A stretch of DNA of 64,000 nucleotides from Halobacillus karajensis. GTDB taxonomy: Bacteria > Bacillota > Bacilli > Bacillales > Halobacillaceae. The notes beneath the pieces were generated by a model. The model did not search any database, was not told the DNA's origin, and saw only the letters and a list, made by a program, of their open reading frames with translations. Location of the stretch: contig NZ_FNWW01000006.1 in assembly GCF_900108515.1 (NCBI RefSeq), positions 1-64,000 on the forward strand, read 5' to 3'. Shown here one piece after another: positions 25,099 to 34,688 of this stretch. Within the stretch, counting starts at the first letter, position 1. Every line of letters begins with the position of its first letter. Position numbers and translations under genes: made by a program.

Positions 25099-26262
25099 AT
25101 GGATGAAGAGATGAGTTTTGTAATCGCCGAAGACGACTGGTCCCTCCATCGGAAAGGCTACGACGATCAGCGGCGACATCAGGAAAAAGTGAAAGACGCA
25201 ATGAGCAAGCAGTTGCCAGATCTCATTACTGAAGAGAATATTGTGATGTCGAATGGAAAGCGTGTCGTTAAGATTCCAATACGTTCACTTGATGAATATA
25301 AGATCCGTTATAATCATGAGAAGAATAAACATGCAGGACAAGGTGAAGGGGATAGTGAGGTCGGAGATGTCGTTGCTCAAGCGCCGCAGAAATCGAAAGG
25401 CAAGCCTGGCGATGGAGATGGGGCTGGCGATAAAGCTGGTGAAGATTATTATGAGGCGGAAATTTCTTTAGCAGAGTTGGAGGAAGCTTTGTTCAAGGAA
25501 TTGACGTTACCAAACCTTGATGAGAAAGAAAAAGACAATATCATTCACACCGATATCGAGTTCCGTGATATCCGTAAAACTGGATTGACAGGAAACATTG
25601 ATAAGAAGAGGACGATGCTTGAGGCTTATAAACGAAACGCTCTTGGTGGCGAAGCTTCTTTTGCACCGATTTATCCTGAAGACATTCGATTTAAAACGTG
25701 GAACGAGAAGAACAAACCAGAATCTAAAGCTGTGGTTATTGCCATGATGGATACAAGTGGTTCCATGGGGCAATGGGAGAAGTATATGGCCAGGAGTTTC
25801 TTCTTCTGGATGAACAGGTTCCTGAATCGAAACTATGAAACCGTCGAAATTGAATTTGTCGCCCACCACACACAAGCCAAAGTTGTCAGTGAGGATGATT
25901 TCTTTTCTAAAGGAGAGAGTGGAGGTACGATCTGCTCTTCTGCCTATCGCAAGGCCTTGGAGTTGATTGAAACGAAATATTCACCTGAGCGTTACAACAT
26001 TTATCCATTTCACTTCTCAGATGGAGACAATTTGACTTCAGACAACAAGCGATGTCTTGGATTGATTGAACAGCTGATTGAGGTCTCGCAGATGTTCGGC
26101 TATGGGGAAGTGAATCAGTATAATCGTTCATCCAGTTTAATGCAAGCTTATAAATCCATTGAACACCCGAAATTCCGCTATTATATACTGCGAAGAAAAG
26201 CAGATGTTTTCCATGCTATGAAACAATTTTTCAGTGAGCAGGAAGAAAAGATGCTAAGCTGA
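25099..26262 (+). CDS. yhbH: YhbH sporulation protein (DUF444)
   Basis: A 387-residue DUF444 protein. A charged N-terminal region ([35 protein letters not shown]) and Gly/Lys-rich linker precede a von Willebrand-like domain with the metal-site motif MMDTSGSM at about residue 216. The C-terminal part with GGT and FSDGDN follows. B. subtilis yhbH mutants sporulate poorly. DUF444 proteins occur with PrkA and SpoVR in many bacteria (YeaG-YeaH-YcgB in E. coli), so it probably acts with PrkA. ATG behind TAGGAGGG. In B. subtilis it lies next to prkA; here odhAB separates them. Confidence 0.93.
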   Translation: MDEEMSFVIAEDDWSLHRKGYDDQRRHQEKVKDAMSKQLPDLITEENIVMSNGKRVVKIPIRSLDEYKIRYNHEKNKHAGQGEGDSEVGDVVAQAPQKSKGKPGDGDGAGDKAGEDYYEAEISLAELEEALFKELTLPNLDEKEKDNIIHTDIEFRDIRKTGLTGNIDKKRTMLEAYKRNALGGEASFAPIYPEDIRFKTWNEKNKPESKAVVIAMMDTSGSMGQWEKYMARSFFFWMNRFLNRNYETVEIEFVAHHTQAKVVSEDDFFSKGESGGTICSSAYRKALELIETKYSPERYNIYPFHFSDGDNLTSDNKRCLGLIEQLIEVSQMFGYGEVNQYNRSSSLMQAYKSIEHPKFRYYILRRKADVFHAMKQFFSEQEEKMLS

Positions 26263-26273
26263 TGTTGCAGACA

Positions 26274-26307
26274 CGCCAAGTGACATCTTGTTGCTTGGCT
26301 TTTTTTG
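26274..26307 (+). terminator. Terminator of yhbH
   Basis: The stem GCCAAG / CTTGGC with a 13-nt loop and a T7 run. The gap 26308-26542 shows no gene. Confidence 0.7.
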
Positions 26308-26542
26308 ATGTCTAAAAAGTGATTTCTTTTTCAGAATTGTAGATATATAGATTAAGGAAGCTGCATCCCCCTGGTTTTTTAGTCAACCTATTCTAATAAA
26401 AAATCGTTACCATGGTGCTGGATAAGGATGTCGGAGAAGCAGGGGACAATTTGTTTTGTGAAAAATGGAAAGTGGTTGATTATAACCTCTTATACAAATC
26501 TTGTTATAATAAATAGACAAAGATGGAAAAGGAGAGCGGTTT

Positions 26543-28045
26543 ATGATTCAGGAAGTCTTAGAATCGAATCAGTTCATTATGCTAATCGCTTTGTTACTGA
26601 TCATTAGTATCATTGTGACTAAATTCTCGTCTCGGCTGGGAGTACCTTCTCTTGTGCTCTTTATTGCTGTTGGGATGCTGGTGGGAAATGACGGTCTTGG
26701 ATTTATTAATTTTAATAATCCTGAGATTGCACAGTTGATCGGTGTCATTGCTTTGATTGTCATCTTGTTTGAAGGGGGGATGTTAACCAAGTGGAAAGAC
26801 ATTCGTCCTGTCATTGCCCCTTCCATTACACTGGCAACCGTTGGGGTAATATTGACGACTTCAATTGTTGCTTTAGCTGCTAAATTTATCTTACATATCG
26901 GCTGGGCGGAGTCTTTTCTGGTTGGTTCTATTGTAGGATCAACTGACGCGGCTGCTGTATTCGCTGTACTTAAAGGCAAAAACGTAAAGCCTAAACTTGA
27001 GGCAACACTTGAGGCAGAATCGGGAACCAATGATCCGATGGCCGTTTTTTTGACCATTGCATTTATTCAATTGCTCACAATTGATCAAGTTAATGTATGG
27101 ACAATGATAGGGTCATTTTTTTGGCAGATGGGGGCTGGGCTTGCTGTTGGTGCAGGGATCGGGTACTTGGCAAGTGCCTCTTTAAATCGGATCAACCTTG
27201 ACTCGAGCGGGCTCTATCCATTATTTGCTCTGGGGTTCGCATTCCTTTCTTATAGTTCCAGCTCACTGCTGCAAGCCAGCGGTCTATTAGCCGTGTATGT
27301 GACAGCTGTCGTTATTGGAAATGCAGAACTTGCCTATCGTTATTCGATATTAAGGTTTCATGAAGGATTTGGTTGGATGGCACAAATTCTCATGTTTATC
27401 ATTCTTGGCTTGTTTGTTTCACCAACAGAAGTATTTACATGGCCGGTTATGTTGGATGGGTTGTTAATCGCTATCACTCTTATCTTCATAGCTCGACCTG
27501 TCGCGACTTTTTTAAGTTTATCTGGTTTCTCATTCAATATGAAGGAAAAATATTTCCTCTCTTGGGCAGGACTCCGCGGAGCAGTTCCAATTGTCCTTGC
27601 AATTTTCCCCATGCTTGCGGGGCTGGAGAACAGTCAGTTGATTTTCAATGTCGTATTCTTCACCGTTCTTACTTCTGCGTTAGTTCAGGGGTCTTCCATT
27701 ACTAGAATTGCCGAACGATTCCACTTAGTTTCGAATAAGCTTGGAAATCCGATTCACTCATTGGAACTTATTTCTATAGGGAAAGCAAATGTTGAGATGA
27801 TCGAATTCGACGTAACAGAGAGAAACGTCGTGGTGGGACAGACGCTTGAAAATATGGAATTACCGGACAGAGCACTAATCAATGCCATTATTCGTGAGGG
27901 AGATGTAATAACACCATACGGGCAAACAGAGATAAAAGCAGGAGACACCCTCTATATTCTTGTAGCACGGAAGAATAAAAAAGAAGTGAAGAGGCTTCTT
28001 GAAGCTATTAAGAATGAAGAAGCACACGAAAAAAGCCGGGCTTAA
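26543..28045 (+). CDS. CPA1-type potassium/proton (or cation/proton) antiporter
   Basis: A 500-residue membrane protein with 12-13 helices of the NhaP2/CvrA type. It has FEGGMLTKW, GSTDAAAVFAVLKG in the ion-binding helix, EAESGTNDPMAVFLT and SWAGLRGAVPIVLA. A C-terminal TrkA-C (RCK_C) domain (about 405-485, VGQTLENMELPDRALINAI) would bind a nucleotide or other ligand and gate transport. Expected role: K+ or Na+ export in exchange for protons, useful in pH and salt homeostasis. ATG behind AAAGGAGAG; single gene. Confidence 0.9.
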   Translation: MIQEVLESNQFIMLIALLLIISIIVTKFSSRLGVPSLVLFIAVGMLVGNDGLGFINFNNPEIAQLIGVIALIVILFEGGMLTKWKDIRPVIAPSITLATVGVILTTSIVALAAKFILHIGWAESFLVGSIVGSTDAAAVFAVLKGKNVKPKLEATLEAESGTNDPMAVFLTIAFIQLLTIDQVNVWTMIGSFFWQMGAGLAVGAGIGYLASASLNRINLDSSGLYPLFALGFAFLSYSSSSLLQASGLLAVYVTAVVIGNAELAYRYSILRFHEGFGWMAQILMFIILGLFVSPTEVFTWPVMLDGLLIAITLIFIARPVATFLSLSGFSFNMKEKYFLSWAGLRGAVPIVLAIFPMLAGLENSQLIFNVVFFTVLTSALVQGSSITRIAERFHLVSNKLGNPIHSLELISIGKANVEMIEFDVTERNVVVGQTLENMELPDRALINAIIREGDVITPYGQTEIKAGDTLYILVARKNKKEVKRLLEAIKNEEAHEKSRA

Positions 28046-28063
28046 GGCAGCTCGGCTTTTTTC
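28029..28063 (+). terminator. Terminator of the antiporter gene
   Basis: AAAAAAGCCGGGCT pairs with AGCTCGGCTTTTTT, overlapping the stop codon. Confidence 0.85.
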
Positions 28064-28260
28064 GTAGCAGCTATGATATTTTGGGCGTTTCTTTATGATA
28101 TGAAGAATACAGTTATTATTATAGGTAAAACAGAGGGGTTTGTAAACCTTTTCTAGAAAAAACATGTAATTTTTACTAGGCCAGGGTTTAATCATTTATT
28201 CTTGAATTGTACGTTCGACAATCTTCCTATACAATAAGAATCACCAAGGAGGGATGAACG

Positions 28261-29073
28261 GTGAATAAGCGAATAGGTTTTATCGGTTGCGGGCAGATGG
28301 GGCAGGCGATGATTCAAGGAATGATCGATGCTGGCCTTGTAGAAGCGAGTGATATCGCTGCAACAGCCTTATCAGATGAAACGATTGATTTTGTCACAGA
28401 TGAATATGGAATCAATATATCCAATGAGAATAAAAGAGTAGCGCGAGAAAGTGATCTGCTTTTTCTCGCAATTAAACCTTATGTATATCAAGGGGTCGTT
28501 CAGGAAATTAAAGACGAAGTATCAGAAGGTACAGTAGTCATCACTATTGCTGCAGGCATTACTTTAGATGCGATGAAAGAGGCATTCGGGCGCAATGTGA
28601 AAGTGATTCGTTCCATGCCTAATACTCCATCACTGGTGGGAGCGGGGATGAGTGTGTTATGCCCGAATGATTTTGTTACAAAAGAAGAGTTAGCAGAAGT
28701 AATGGAAGTGTATGAAAGCTTTGGTGAAGCCGAGGTCGTAGAAGAAAAGTTAATGGATGCAGTGCCTGCGGTAAGCGGTTCTTCTCCTGCTTTTGTTTAC
28801 ATGTTGATTGAAGCGATGGCAGATATGGCTGTCCAGCAAGGATTACCAAGGGAAAAAGCGTATAAGATGGTTTCCCAATCCGTTCAAGGTGCTGCTCAAA
28901 TGGTCAAAGAGACAGGACGTCACCCTGGTGAATTAAAGGATGCGGTATGCACCCCTGGCGGGACTACAATTGCAGGGGTAACGAAGCTTGAGGAAGCTGG
29001 TTTCAGAAATGCCATAATGCAAGGGATGAAAGCATGTACCGATCAATCTAAAGCATTATCAAAGGGGAACTAA
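28261..29073 (+). CDS. proC: Pyrroline-5-carboxylate reductase
   Basis: The last step of proline synthesis: NAD(P)H-dependent reduction of pyrroline-5-carboxylate. 270 residues with the Rossmann start RIGFIGCGQMGQAM, LFLAIKPY, RSMPNTPSLVGAGM, the catalytic region VSGSSPAFVYMLIEAM and the signature HPGELKDAVCTPGGTTIAGV. It belongs to the ProI/ProC group. GTG start at 28261 with AAGGAGGGA. Single gene, so the role could be biosynthesis or osmolyte production. Confidence 0.93.
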   Translation: MNKRIGFIGCGQMGQAMIQGMIDAGLVEASDIAATALSDETIDFVTDEYGINISNENKRVARESDLLFLAIKPYVYQGVVQEIKDEVSEGTVVITIAAGITLDAMKEAFGRNVKVIRSMPNTPSLVGAGMSVLCPNDFVTKEELAEVMEVYESFGEAEVVEEKLMDAVPAVSGSSPAFVYMLIEAMADMAVQQGLPREKAYKMVSQSVQGAAQMVKETGRHPGELKDAVCTPGGTTIAGVTKLEEAGFRNAIMQGMKACTDQSKALSKGN

Positions 29074-29077
29074 TGAA

Positions 29078-29108
29078 ATGAGCCGGTCTGTTATGTCCGG
29101 CTTCTTTG
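29078..29108 (+). terminator. Terminator of proC
   Basis: The stem GAGCCGG / CCGGCTTC is followed by TTT. Further on, CACACG-TTAC-CGTGTG (about 29166-29181) is a perfect 6-bp hairpin of unknown role before ydbS. Confidence 0.65.
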
Positions 29109-29238
29109 ATAAAACAAACAGCATGATAGAAAGGCTCCATGTTGAAATTTAAAGAGCTACAGGAAACACACGTTACCGTGTGAGTGTGCATGGAACATAA
29201 ATGCATCTTAAACGTATGAAGATACAGGAGGTGGAGAC

Positions 29239-29718
29239 ATGGATCATCAACCGACACAGCGTATATCTCTCCGTGCCTTAACGTTATGGCGCATCTATGG
29301 AGTCATCCAGGCCGGAATCATTCTTTTATTAACCATCGGCCTTACAGTAGCTATCGTTTTATGGGGCTGGCCGTGGTGGTTATGGCTGATTGGAGCAGGA
29401 GTTTTTCTTATCCAATTTCTCATTTTTGTATGGCTTGTCCCTAAGTTGAGATGGAGACGTTGGAGATATGATGTCCGAGAACAGGAAATTGATTTGCAAC
29501 AGGGGCTCTTTATTGTCACACGGACACTTGTCCCTATGGTCAGGGTCCAGCACGTGGATACAGAACAAGGGCCGTTGTTGAGAAAGTTTCGTTTATCTAC
29601 GATCAGTATCTCTACAGCTGCAACCATACATAAAATTCCAGCATTGGATGAGCAGGAAGCAGAACGACTGCGTCAGTCCATCTCTTCCTTGGCAAGGGTG
29701 GCGGAAGATGATGTTTGA
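29239..29718 (+). CDS. ydbS: YdbS-like bacterial PH-domain membrane protein
   Basis: 159 residues: two membrane helices (about 20-45 and 47-68) followed by one bacterial PH (DUF304/bPH_2) domain with the hallmark TLVPMVRVQHVDTEQGPLLRKF and STISISTAA. Its function in the cell is unknown; in B. subtilis ydbS and ydbT are linked with resistance to some antimicrobial peptides of other Bacilli. It overlaps ydbT by 11 bp, so the two proteins are made together and probably act together. ATG behind ACAGGAGGTGGAG. Confidence 0.85.
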   Translation: MDHQPTQRISLRALTLWRIYGVIQAGIILLLTIGLTVAIVLWGWPWWLWLIGAGVFLIQFLIFVWLVPKLRWRRWRYDVREQEIDLQQGLFIVTRTLVPMVRVQHVDTEQGPLLRKFRLSTISISTAATIHKIPALDEQEAERLRQSISSLARVAEDDV

Positions 29719-31195
29719 ACCTAAACGACTGCATCCAATTTCAGCTATTATCAATTTTGTTAAAACATTAAAAGATGCAGCCTTGCCACTAATTCTGGTC
29801 CTCGTTCTGAATGGGAATATCTTTCGTGGGAATGTGGATTGGCTGCCTCTTCTCATTTGGGCGGGTGTTTTGCTTCTTGTTTTAGGATCAGGGATCATCC
29901 GGTGGCTCCGTTTCACTTATAGAATGGAAGAAGGAGAATTAAGGATTGAATACGGGTTGATTTTCCGCAAGAAAAGGTACATCCCCATTGACCGTATTCA
30001 AAGCCTCGATTTCTCAGAAGGAATATTTCACAGACCATTAAACCTTGTAAAGGTATCTGTCGAAACTGCCGGTTCTTCAGGAAATGAAAAGGCAGAAGCG
30101 GAACTGACAGCTATCCGTCGTGAGGAAGCGGACGAACTTGAGGAGGCCATTTTTCAGGAAAAGAAACATAAATGGTCAGGATATGACGAGGAATCGGATA
30201 TGGGTGGAGAAATAGAGGAATCCCCACGTGAGAAAGTGTATGGGATGACGATGAAAGAAATTATTATGATGGCTATTACATCAGGTGGTGCAGGTGTGGT
30301 TATCTCGGGTGTGGCTGTCTTTTTCTCACAATTTATGGATCTTCTTCCGGTGGGGACGATTTATAATGAAATACTTGATTGGATTCAGATAGGGATTCTT
30401 GTTGTTGCTTTTACTGTACTAGTCCTATTATTAATTGCCTACGCTATTTCGATCGTAATGACAATTTTACGGTATGCAAATTTTTCCGTCTTTCTAGATG
30501 CGGATGACCTCATTATTACTCGTGGATGGTTGGAAAAAAAACAGATGACGATTCCCTTAAATCGAATCCAGGGAATAAAGATGGAAGAGAACTTAATACG
30601 ACAGCCATTAGGATATGCTTCCGTTACATTAATCAGCGCTGGAGGTTCTGTGTTAAAAAATGATGAACATCAGCTGAGATTATTACCGATGATTAAGAGA
30701 GAAGAAGTCAGCGAAATCCTTAAAAAGGTTTTGCCAGACTATGAAGTGGTTAAAGATTTTCATCAACCGCCTAAACGATCATTAGTACGGTATATCTTCC
30801 GTCATTCTTGGTTCGGCTTTGCAGCGGCTATACCACTTAGTGTATTCTTTTTTCCTTATGGCCTTCTTTCTATTCTGGGAGGGGTGTTTTTAGCAGTCCT
30901 AGGATGGATGGCGTACAAGGATGCAGGATGGAATGTGCTTCGTGATCAACTGACTTTGCGTTCCAGAGGAATTATTAAACAAACCTATACCATGAAAAAA
31001 TACCGGATTCAATCTTCTTATAAAAAACAGACGTATTTTCAAAAGAGGTCAGGATTATCCAGTATCGAAGTGACGCTAACTTCAGGCAATGGAAGAGCGC
31101 TCGCTTACTGTTATTATATGGAGGAGAAAGATTCGAATCACATTATGGAATGGTATAGAATGAAGAAAATACGGGAAAAACCAGCGAAGGTCTAA
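29708..31195 (+). CDS. ydbT: YdbT-like protein with repeated bacterial PH domains
   Basis: About 495 residues, built from repeated units of paired membrane helices plus a bPH_2 domain: the first has IPIDRIQSLDFSEGIFHRPL (about 95), the second IPLNRIQGIKMEENLIRQPL (about 285), and a third weaker one has TMKKYRIQSSYKKQTYFQKR (about 430). The ATG at 29708 (or 29711) has AAGGGTGGCGG upstream; the longer frame starting at 29648 lies inside ydbS and lacks an RBS. Membrane protein of unknown function, probably a complex with YdbS. Confidence 0.85.
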   Translation: MMFEPKRLHPISAIINFVKTLKDAALPLILVLVLNGNIFRGNVDWLPLLIWAGVLLLVLGSGIIRWLRFTYRMEEGELRIEYGLIFRKKRYIPIDRIQSLDFSEGIFHRPLNLVKVSVETAGSSGNEKAEAELTAIRREEADELEEAIFQEKKHKWSGYDEESDMGGEIEESPREKVYGMTMKEIIMMAITSGGAGVVISGVAVFFSQFMDLLPVGTIYNEILDWIQIGILVVAFTVLVLLLIAYAISIVMTILRYANFSVFLDADDLIITRGWLEKKQMTIPLNRIQGIKMEENLIRQPLGYASVTLISAGGSVLKNDEHQLRLLPMIKREEVSEILKKVLPDYEVVKDFHQPPKRSLVRYIFRHSWFGFAAAIPLSVFFFPYGLLSILGGVFLAVLGWMAYKDAGWNVLRDQLTLRSRGIIKQTYTMKKYRIQSSYKKQTYFQKRSGLSSIEVTLTSGNGRALAYCYYMEEKDSNHIMEWYRMKKIREKPAKV

Positions 31196-31215
31196 TTCTT
31201 TTGCTGGTTTTTTTG
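31175..31215 (+). terminator. Terminator of ydbST
   Basis: AAAAACCAGC within the last codons of ydbT pairs with GCTGGTTTTT. Confidence 0.8.
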
Positions 31216-31227
31216 TTGGAATTGTAT

Positions 31228-31272
31228 AAAAACGAACGTTAATTTATTTATTGTTGATTTTTGTTCGTGAAA
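31228..31272 (+). promoter_or_regulatory. Two inverted PurR boxes upstream of the purine permease
   Basis: AAAAACGAACGTT (31228-31240) and, inverted, TTTGTTCGTGAAA (31260-31272) each keep the CGAA core of the Bacillus PurBox (AWWWCCGAACWWT). They face each other across about 19 bp, close to the spacing of known sites. TATAAT follows at 31280-31285. Confidence 0.6.
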
Positions 31273-31323
31273 ATATTATTATAATAAACGTTCGAATTCT
31301 CACTGAAAGTTTGGTGTTTCCAA

Positions 31324-32619
31324 ATGTTAAATAAATTATTTCGATTAAATCAAAATCATACGGATGTTAAAACGGAAGTTCTTGCGGGGATTACAACTTT
31401 TTTGACCATGATCTATATCGTTGTGGTGAACCCTGCAATTCTATCTAATGCGGGTGTTCCTTTTGAACAAGTATTTATGGCTACTATTATTGCTGCTGTG
31501 GCAGGGACACTCATTATGGCATTTGCAGCCAATTACCCGATCGCGATTGCGCCGGGGATGGGCCTTAATGCGTACTTTGTGACGGAAGTGATTCAGCAGG
31601 ATGTCAGTTATTCCGTCATTCTTGGGGCGGTTTTCGTTTCAGGAATTCTTTTTATCATCCTAAGTTTGACAAGTTTGCGGGAGACATTAATCACCGCTAT
31701 TCCTCCTTCATTGAAATATGGGATAACTTCAGGCATCGGGTTGTTCATTGCGTTTCTTGGTTTGAGAATGTCGGGAATCATTGTATCGGATGAGTCGACC
31801 CTGGTAACCCTTGGAGACTTGACAGCTCCTGGACCATTGTTGACAGTGGTTGGTCTTTTTATTACGTTAGGACTTATTGCAAGAAATGTCACGGGCGGCC
31901 TATTTATCGGGATGTTCATTACAGGCATTATCGGATTTTTCACGGGTCAGCTTCAGATCGATGGATTCATGGATGCTCCTCCTGCCCCTGTTTTTTGGGA
32001 TATGGATATTGGAGCTGTTTTCAGTAATGGTTTATATACCGTCATTTTCGCTTTCCTTCTTGTTACCATTTTTGATACAACAGGAACAATGATTGGAGTG
32101 GCTGAACAGGCAGGATTCATACGAAAAGATGGCAGCCTTCCAAGGGCTCGTGCAGCATTAATGGCAGACGCTTCCGCTACAACAGTTGGTGCTATGTTCG
32201 GCACAAGTCCTTCTTCTGCTTATGTTGAATCATCGTCAGGTGTCGCTGCAGGAGGTCGTACAGGATTGACAACCACTGTTGTTGCCCTTCTTTTCATTTT
32301 ATCGATGTTTTTTGCTCCTGTGGTAGGGGCGGTCTCGGGTTTACCCGCTATTACAGCTCCTGTATTGATTATTGTCGGGTGCTTTATGATGGGTGGACTT
32401 GCAAAAGTGAATTGGGGATCTTTTGATGATGCTTTTCCAGCATTTATTATCATCCTATCTATGCCTTTGACTTCAAGCATAGCTACAGGAATTTCCTTTG
32501 GCTTTATCACTTACCCTTTGTTAAAGCTTGTGATGGGGAAAGGGAAAGACGTCCATTGGATGTTGTATATGTTCGCAATCATTTTCATCCTACAGATGGT
32601 CTTTTTCCCAGGCCATTAA
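31324..32619 (+). CDS. NCS2-family purine permease (AzgA/PbuG/PbuO type)
   Basis: A 431-residue transporter with about 12-14 helices. Family features: the start LNQNHTDVKTEVLAGITTFLTM, PIAIAPGMGLNAYF, SLKYGITSGIGLFIAFLG, LVTIFDTTGTMIGVAEQAG and GTSPSSAYVESSSGVAAGGR. It imports hypoxanthine, guanine or adenine; sequence alone does not tell which. The upstream PurR-like boxes support purine control. I see no purine riboswitch in the 120-bp leader. ATG at 31324 with a modest RBS (AAAGTTTGG). Confidence 0.9.
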   Translation: MLNKLFRLNQNHTDVKTEVLAGITTFLTMIYIVVVNPAILSNAGVPFEQVFMATIIAAVAGTLIMAFAANYPIAIAPGMGLNAYFVTEVIQQDVSYSVILGAVFVSGILFIILSLTSLRETLITAIPPSLKYGITSGIGLFIAFLGLRMSGIIVSDESTLVTLGDLTAPGPLLTVVGLFITLGLIARNVTGGLFIGMFITGIIGFFTGQLQIDGFMDAPPAPVFWDMDIGAVFSNGLYTVIFAFLLVTIFDTTGTMIGVAEQAGFIRKDGSLPRARAALMADASATTVGAMFGTSPSSAYVESSSGVAAGGRTGLTTTVVALLFILSMFFAPVVGAVSGLPAITAPVLIIVGCFMMGGLAKVNWGSFDDAFPAFIIILSMPLTSSIATGISFGFITYPLLKLVMGKGKDVHWMLYMFAIIFILQMVFFPGH

Positions 32620-32624
32620 TATCC

Positions 32625-32656
32625 AAACCCTATGGCTCCAGCCATAGGGTTTTTCT
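32625..32656 (+). terminator. Terminator of the purine permease gene
   Basis: AAACCCTATGGC-TCCA-GCCATAGGGTTTTT. Confidence 0.9.
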
Positions 32657-32780
32657 ATGTGAAGATCTATCATCTTAAAGAATTAAATGGGAGTGAAGCC
32701 TATCCTGAAATAACGATAGAATCAAAAGTGAGTGTGGAAATTATCAGCCATGGCATCATAAATTAAAGTATTTTCTGGAT

Positions 32781-32969
32781 GTGAACACAAATACAGCTGA
32801 AAACATTGCAGCAGGACAACAAACCCCTCAGGGGGTCGTAAAGGGGTGGATGGAAAGCCCAGGCCATAGAAAAAACATTCTGGATCCAGACTTGAGACAG
32901 ATTGGTGTTGGCTATGCAGAAGGTGGCAGTTACGGTTATTATTGGACTCAAATATTCATTACTCAATAA
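32781..32969 (+). pseudogene. CAP (SCP/PR1) domain protein, C-terminal remnant
   Basis: The 62 readable codons contain only the second half of a CAP domain: AENIAAGQQTPQGVVKGWM, SPGHRKNIL and the final strand YGYYWTQIFI. The signal peptide and first half of the domain are missing. The frame runs upstream only to a stop near 32706 without further similarity, and another short open frame (about 32658-32765) ends just before it. CAP proteins of the YkwD type are secreted. This copy is almost certainly dead. Confidence 0.7.
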
Positions 32970-33006
32970 ATAAGAGTAGTGCCAAGAGCGGCAGTACTCT
33001 TATTTA
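32969..33006 (+). terminator. Terminator after the CAP remnant
   Basis: AAGAGTAGTGCC pairs with GGCAGTACTCTT with one mismatch, then ATTT. Confidence 0.6.
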
Positions 33007-33099
33007 GATAAATTCAATGGGTTTATACCTAGAACAAGGGTGACAGATCTCTTTTCACTTTTGTTGTATTCCCTTTACAATTCCTAATGCATAAAAACT

Positions 33100-33127
33100 A
33101 AAAAGACGCTGCAAGGCGTCTTTTTGT
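33100..33127 (+). terminator. Terminator-like hairpin
   Basis: AAAAGACGC-TGCAA-GGCGTCTTTTT. From here to 33454 I see no gene; CATGCAA-ATAATCC-TTGCATG (about 33343-33363) is a small perfect inverted repeat that could be an operator of the next gene. Confidence 0.7.
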
Positions 33128-33454
33128 CGCTTAAGTAATCCTAGTGTTACGAGAATGTTTGATGTAGGTTTAGCGGAGGATGAGCAGCCGAGTGTACGTT
33201 CACACAGGAAATCAGCAAGAATAGTTCGGACGACCCCTTGGGTAAAACAAATTTCCTAGAATTTTTTAAAAATGGATAATCCCTTAAGATTACTGCCATA
33301 TTAGACTTAGAAGAGTTTATGATCATGATTTGTTATTTATTACATGCAAATAATCCTTGCATGACGTCTGACAACCTGATAAAATCCATAGTGGAATTAC
33401 TTGATGTAAGCATTTTCATAATTACTTTTTTTACCAAATAGGGGAGGACTTATT

Positions 33455-34642
33455 GTGGGTATTCTTTTAGGCATTCTTGCTGTTGCGATCATTCTTGGAA
33501 TCGCTTTTTTGATGTCCAACGATCGTAAAAATATTAACTTCAAGGGTATAGTAGTCATGCTTGTCGTTCAATTATTGATTACGGCGTTCATGTTTAATAC
33601 TAAGATTGGTCAAATCATTATTGACGGGATTTCGGCCGGTTTTAATAAACTTATTGAATTTGGTTCTATAGGTGTGGATTTTGTACTAGGTGGAGTAGAA
33701 GTAGGAGACGGCGGCGTATTCTTCTTCAACGTTCTATTGATTATCATTTTCTTCGCGACGATTTTGTCTGTCCTTACTTATTTAAAGATCTTGCCTTTTA
33801 TTATCAAGTATCTTGGGTGGGGGCTTTCAAAAATCACAGGTCTTCCAAAAGTGGAGTCTTTCAACGCGGTAAATAGTATTTTCTTTGGTCAATCTGAAGC
33901 ACTTATTGCTATTAAATCACAGTTCCACAATTTGAATAATAACCGTTTGTACATTGTTAGTGCATCTGCAATGGGGTCGGTATCTGCGTCTATTGTTGGT
34001 GCGTATCTTGGAATGTTGCCAAGTCAATACATTCTCGTAGCACTTCCGCTGAACATGTTCAGTGCTTTGATTGTTTCCTCTATCATTGCCCCTGTTAAAG
34101 TATCTAAAGAAGAAGATAAAGTCGATATTCAGGATGTATCCAATGCGAAAAGTTTCTTCGAAGCTATGGGGAATGGCGCACTTGACGGTGGTAAAATAGC
34201 ATTGATTGTTGCCTCTATGTTGATTGCCTTTATTGCTTCATTAGAACTAGTAAACTGGGCGTTCGGTGCTGTATTCAACGGCTTTACACTTCAGGAGCTT
34301 CTTGGTTACATTATTGCACCAATTGGATTTCTTATGGGTATTCCAGCAGGAGAAGTTGTAGATGCTGGGGCCATCATGGGTACGAAAATTGTAACAAACG
34401 AATTCGTGGCGATGCTCGAATTTTCCAACATGATTAATAGCGTTTCTGAAAAAACGGTAGGAATTGTAACGGTCTTCCTTACAAGTTTCGCGAACTTCTC
34501 ATCTATTGGGATTATTGCGGGTACGGTTCAAGGAATCGATGCTGAAAAAGGTGGACGAGTCTCCGGCTTTGGTATGAAACTTCTAGTTGGTGCCACTTTA
34601 GGATCCATGCTCTCTGCAACCATTGCAGGACTATTCCTATAA
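33455..34642 (+). CDS. Concentrative nucleoside transporter (NupC/CNT family)
   Basis: A 395-residue transporter imports nucleosides with protons or Na+. The first three helices match the N-terminal CNT region. The core shows GQSEALIAIKSQ, SASAMGSVSASIVGAYLGML and NFSSIGIIAGT near the end. GTG start at 33455, 8 nt after GGGGAGG. Single gene with its own terminator; it lies 2.1 kb from the purine permease, so nucleobase and nucleoside salvage are near each other. Confidence 0.92.
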   Translation: MGILLGILAVAIILGIAFLMSNDRKNINFKGIVVMLVVQLLITAFMFNTKIGQIIIDGISAGFNKLIEFGSIGVDFVLGGVEVGDGGVFFFNVLLIIIFFATILSVLTYLKILPFIIKYLGWGLSKITGLPKVESFNAVNSIFFGQSEALIAIKSQFHNLNNNRLYIVSASAMGSVSASIVGAYLGMLPSQYILVALPLNMFSALIVSSIIAPVKVSKEEDKVDIQDVSNAKSFFEAMGNGALDGGKIALIVASMLIAFIASLELVNWAFGAVFNGFTLQELLGYIIAPIGFLMGIPAGEVVDAGAIMGTKIVTNEFVAMLEFSNMINSVSEKTVGIVTVFLTSFANFSSIGIIAGTVQGIDAEKGGRVSGFGMKLLVGATLGSMLSATIAGLFL

Positions 34643-34649
34643 AATGCTA

Positions 34650-34688
34650 AAAAGCCTGAATGAGGGTATCCTCCATTCAGGCTTTTTT
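34650..34688 (+). terminator. Terminator of the nucleoside transporter gene
   Basis: AAAAGCCTGAATG pairs with CATTCAGGCTTTTTT. Confidence 0.9.

Noticed and set aside
31196-31323. Purine riboswitch before the NCS2 permease
   Set aside because: The leader is too short and lacks the conserved aptamer sequences; PurR boxes explain the regulation better.
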